Under the pieces are notes generated by a model. It was given only the letters and a program-made list of their open reading frames with translations, searched no databases and had not been told where the DNA came from. From the NCBI GenBank assembly GCA_958424475.1, contig CATZTY010000006.1, positions 1 to 15,699 on the forward strand: a stretch of DNA of 15,699 bases. Direction: 5' to 3'. The position numbers and the translations under genes are program-made. This document shows, in pieces, positions 13,049-15,699 of the stretch (within the stretch, counting starts at the first letter, position 1; every line of letters begins with the position of its first letter). The stretch is from an uncultured Collinsella sp. GTDB lineage: Bacteria; Actinomycetota; Coriobacteriia; Coriobacteriales; Coriobacteriaceae.

Positions 13049-15699
13049 CTACGAACGGCGGATAACCTCGGTCACGACCTCGGATACCGTGGCAATGTTC
13101 GTCGGGTTGACATTGTGGGGCAGGTCGTCCTCGGTACGAGCGCAAGCCAGACGCGTGCCGTCCACGCCGGCGATGGTGAGGGCTCGGCGGCTCGCCTCGA
13201 GCGCGGCATAGGCATCGGTCTTGGCATAGGGCATCTCGAGCGCGCCACAATCGACATGGAACGACTTGCACACCTTGCTGACCAGGTTCATGATGCGGCG
13301 ATCGCCCTTGAGCAGCTGCTGTTCGCCCTCGACCGTCACCACCGAAAGCCTACCGGCGCCGACGGATTCAAGATTGATAAAGAATACGCCGCGGAGCTTA
13401 TCGCGATGCGAAGCCAAGAAGGCCTTCATACCGGCGCCATCACAATCCGAGGCGCCCGTTGCCACAAACCAGATATCGTGACCGAGCAGCTCATCATCGC
13501 CCATAGAGGCGACAGCCGAGAGCATATCTTCGGAAGAAGCACCATCGGAAGACGTAGCGCCACCCTTCCAGCCATCGTTATCGTCCTCGAAGTTATCCCA
13601 CGAACCGATACCGCGACCGGACTTCTTGGCATCGTAATCGTCTTCGACGCCCAGCCAGTCACTCATGCTGTCCTGCTCATTTTTCTTTTTACGACCGAAC
13701 AGGCCGCCCAGGCCGCGCTTACGAGACTTGGGTGCCGCCGGGGCGGGAGCCGAAATGGTCTCGATCGGCTGCGCGCCCGACGCAACGGGCATAGGAGGCG
13801 CAACGGGTGCCGATGTGGGTTCGGGACCCTGGGCAGTAGCAAAGGGGTCGTTGACCTGTGCGGAGGGGTCGGGAAGGTCGAACAGCGACGTGCGAGACGC
13901 AACGTTTGCCTGCTTCATCGACGGCAGCGACGGATCGGGGACCGAAGCCAGCGGAGACGAGGAAGGCGCAGGCGACGGAGCCGACGCCGGATCGGGAACA
14001 TTCATCTGCGGACGCGGTGATGCCTGGGAGGAAATCTGGGCCATAAGGGAATCGACCGTTTCGTCCTGGGTGGGAGCGACATTGGCAACCGTGGCACCGG
14101 AACCACTCGGAGTCGGCATGGTGAAAATCTGCGTGGAGTAAGGCCTCGACTCATCTGTCTCGGGAGCCTCGGAAACCGCAGGCACTTCCTCCTGCTCGGC
14201 CTCGGTCGACTCATCTTGCTCGGCTGCCGCGTATTGTTCTTCGTCAGAGTTGGCCTCGACGGGCTCGTCCTCGGTCGCATCCTGAATTTCGGCAGCATCA
14301 ATAGGCTCGTCATCGTCCACCGCGTCGCCCTGTTCATCGGAAACAGGAAGGGGCTCGGCAATCGCGGTGCCTTGCTTTTCAAACGTAATCGTGGAATCGA
14401 ACTTCGCGGCATCAAACGACATGGTGCTATCGACGTGCTGCTGAGCCTCGAAAGACGTTGTTGCCTCAACAACATCCGCGGACGTCGGTTGCTGGGACTC
14501 AAAGGACGTTGTAGCTTCGGCGGCGTCGACGGGCGCGGACTGCATAGCCTCGTTCTGCTCGAACTCTTGCGCCGCGAGCTCACGTACCGCCTCGGCTGCC
14601 TGCTGCTGAGCGATAGCCTCCTGCTCGGCAGCCTCGCGTGCGGCAGCGCGCTTCTCCTCGAAATCGTCGACAAATTTCTTGCCCTTTGCAAGCGCGCCCT
14701 TAAAGAAGTTGGAAGCGCTGGCGCCAATCGAAGAGAACGCGGATGCAATATCGGCATGGGGCGTTGCCGCGGGAATCTCGGCCGAGAAATCAGTATCGCT
14801 CTCGTAAGACACGCGCCTCGGCTGTTCAACGTAATCGTCGTCAGACTCGTCCGCAACGTCTTGCGCGGGCGCGGCGGGAGCCAAAATGTCCAGTCCTGCC
14901 GCGGGATCGATCGCGGAGACCGCCTCGGGCTCGGCAACGGCAGCGGTAACCGCGGCAGACTCATCATCCACGGTGACAACGGGGGCAGGCTCGGGCTCAA
15001 ACGTCGGCTCCTCGCCCTCCTCGTAATCGAGCGTGCAGGACTCGGGAAGCATTCCGAGCGCACGGATGGCATCCGAACCAAAGCGGATGTTGCCGGCGGC
15101 GTTGCGATAGAGCTTGGGCTCGGGCTCGGCAGGCTCCTCCGCCGGCTCGGCAGCGGGAACCCCATCATTGAACTCTTCGGCCTGGGCAGCCTGGTTCTGA
15201 TCCTCGGGCACGATGGCGCCAATCAGCGTCTCGTCGGCAGACGCGCCCTCAAAGCCCTCGATCTGCTCGTCGAAAGCCTCGCCCTGTTCGGGCTCGGTTT
15301 GAGCGTCGGGAGCAATCGGCTGACCGAACTCGTCCTCGGCGCAGGTAGGCTCTTCATACTCGATGGTGTTGCCGTAGTCGTTTTGCTGCTGGGCCGCGGC
15401 ATACTCCGCCGCTGCACGCGCCATTTCCTCGGCACGACGCTTTTGCTCCCCAAAATAGGTATCGAACGGAACATCGTCGGGAAACTCGTTTTCGCCCTGG
15501 AAGGGAGCAACGTTGTCCATAACGCCGAGCATAGCGGCGACAGAAGACTTGTTGCACACCGCGCCGGACGTATAGGGAAGAACGTGGCGGTTAGAGATGA
15601 TGTTTGCCGCGTTGGCAAGTGCAACGAGGGAAGCGAGGATCGCGACAATCCACAGCAGAACCTTGAGCGCGCCGGGGAGCGGCAGGATACGCAGGATGG
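13049..15699 (-). CDS. Membrane-bound M28 peptidase-like protein with large acidic insert, 5' end outside the window
   Basis: The frame is open from the right window edge to the TAG at 13051-13049, giving 882 visible residues; the start lies beyond the window. Residues here are counted from the first whole codon at 15697. A hydrophobic span (about 13-34) is followed by PYTSGAVCNKSSVAAML (41-57), which resembles the M28 GAxDN-xSGVAAML helix. After a low-complexity insert of about 665 residues (67-732), very rich in Glu, Asp, Ala, Gln and Pro, the M28 pattern resumes with DIWFVATGASDCDGAGMKAFL, VFFINLESVG and a C-terminal His near PHNVNPTN. The Asp of GAxDN reads Cys (Cys48) and the usual catalytic Glu-Glu after ATGA reads Ser-Asp (750-751), so peptidase activity is doubtful. 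The insert contains a polybasic patch and repeated T-x-[ST]-F-[DE] motifs. Fold assignment is by motif order only; the role is unknown. Confidence 0.78.
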   Translation of the reverse strand, partial: ILRILPLPGALKVLLWIVAILASLVALANAANIISNRHVLPYTSGAVCNKSSVAAMLGVMDNVAPFQGENEFPDDVPFDTYFGEQKRRAEEMARAAAEYAAAQQQNDYGNTIEYEEPTCAEDEFGQPIAPDAQTEPEQGEAFDEQIEGFEGASADETLIGAIVPEDQNQAAQAEEFNDGVPAAEPAEEPAEPEPKLYRNAAGNIRFGSDAIRALGMLPESCTLDYEEGEEPTFEPEPAPVVTVDDESAAVTAAVAEPEAVSAIDPAAGLDILAPAAPAQDVADESDDDYVEQPRRVSYESDTDFSAEIPAATPHADIASAFSSIGASASNFFKGALAKGKKFVDDFEEKRAAAREAAEQEAIAQQQAAEAVRELAAQEFEQNEAMQSAPVDAAEATTSFESQQPTSADVVEATTSFEAQQHVDSTMSFDAAKFDSTITFEKQGTAIAEPLPVSDEQGDAVDDDEPIDAAEIQDATEDEPVEANSDEEQYAAAEQDESTEAEQEEVPAVSEAPETDESRPYSTQIFTMPTPSGSGATVANVAPTQDETVDSLMAQISSQASPRPQMNVPDPASAPSPAPSSSPLASVPDPSLPSMKQANVASRTSLFDLPDPSAQVNDPFATAQGPEPTSAPVAPPMPVASGAQPIETISAPAPAAPKSRKRGLGGLFGRKKKNEQDSMSDWLGVEDDYDAKKSGRGIGSWDNFEDDNDGWKGGATSSDGASSEDMLSAVASMGDDELLGHDIWFVATGASDCDGAGMKAFLASHRDKLRGVFFINLESVGAGRLSVVTVEGEQQLLKGDRRIMNLVSKVCKSFHVDCGALEMPYAKTDAYAALEASRRALTIAGVDGTRLACARTEDDLPHNVNPTNIATVSEVVTEVIRRS

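Noticed and set aside
13004..14020. A 338-codon open frame on the plus strand, and a 406-codon minus frame at 14002-15222
   Set aside because: They are shadows of the low-complexity acidic insert. The plus frame ends in an Arg-rich run and the minus frame is mostly Ser/Arg/Pro, neither resembling a real protein.

Overview
The window looks like a chromosomal segment of a GC-rich coriobacterium (Actinomycetota, class Coriobacteriia; Collinsella or a close relative is my best guess). The guess rests on gene content and style: a Tat lipoprotein behind a TSCPD protein, an LPATG-anchored Cna-B adhesin with a thioester head, an M28-like membrane protein with a huge acidic insert, and GC-rich third codon positions. 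No database search was possible, so genus is inference.

Layout, left to right. (1) 1-1449, minus strand: tRNA-Lys(TTT) with its own promoter and a UUCG-loop terminator, downstream of an M29 aminopeptidase. (2) 1478-5411, minus strand: an OmpR-type response regulator, a HAMP histidine kinase, purC and a two-span membrane protein, with the last pair abutting stop-to-start. (3) 5467-7099, minus strand: a TSCPD-domain protein and a Tat/lipobox lipoprotein that overlap by one base, closed by a perfect 16-bp hairpin. (4) 7103-8562, minus strand: purB with a promoter and a terminator hairpin. (5) 8513-9310, no protein gene: two copies of a palindrome-bearing repeat, a copy of the 3' end of the neighbouring tRNA-Gly, a long inverted repeat around a terminator, tRNA-Gly(CCC) with a clear promoter, an AT-rich stretch and a structured leader. 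(6) 9311-12742, plus strand, the only protein gene on that strand: a 1143-residue surface adhesin. (7) 12752-15699, minus strand: a shared terminator, a small single-span membrane protein, and a long gene that leaves the window at its 5' end.

How the genes relate. purC and purB supply two steps of IMP/AMP synthesis but sit in separate units, with a two-component system directly upstream of purC. The adhesin carries a thioester that can bond covalently to host surfaces, repeated isopeptide-stabilised stalk domains and a sorting signal; no sortase is in the window. The least explained gene is the last one. It keeps the fold landmarks of an M28 metallopeptidase but seems to lack key catalytic and metal residues, and about 665 acidic, low-complexity residues split the domain. 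The less explained DNA is the 8.6-9.0 kb region, where tRNA-Gly fragments recur in both orientations.
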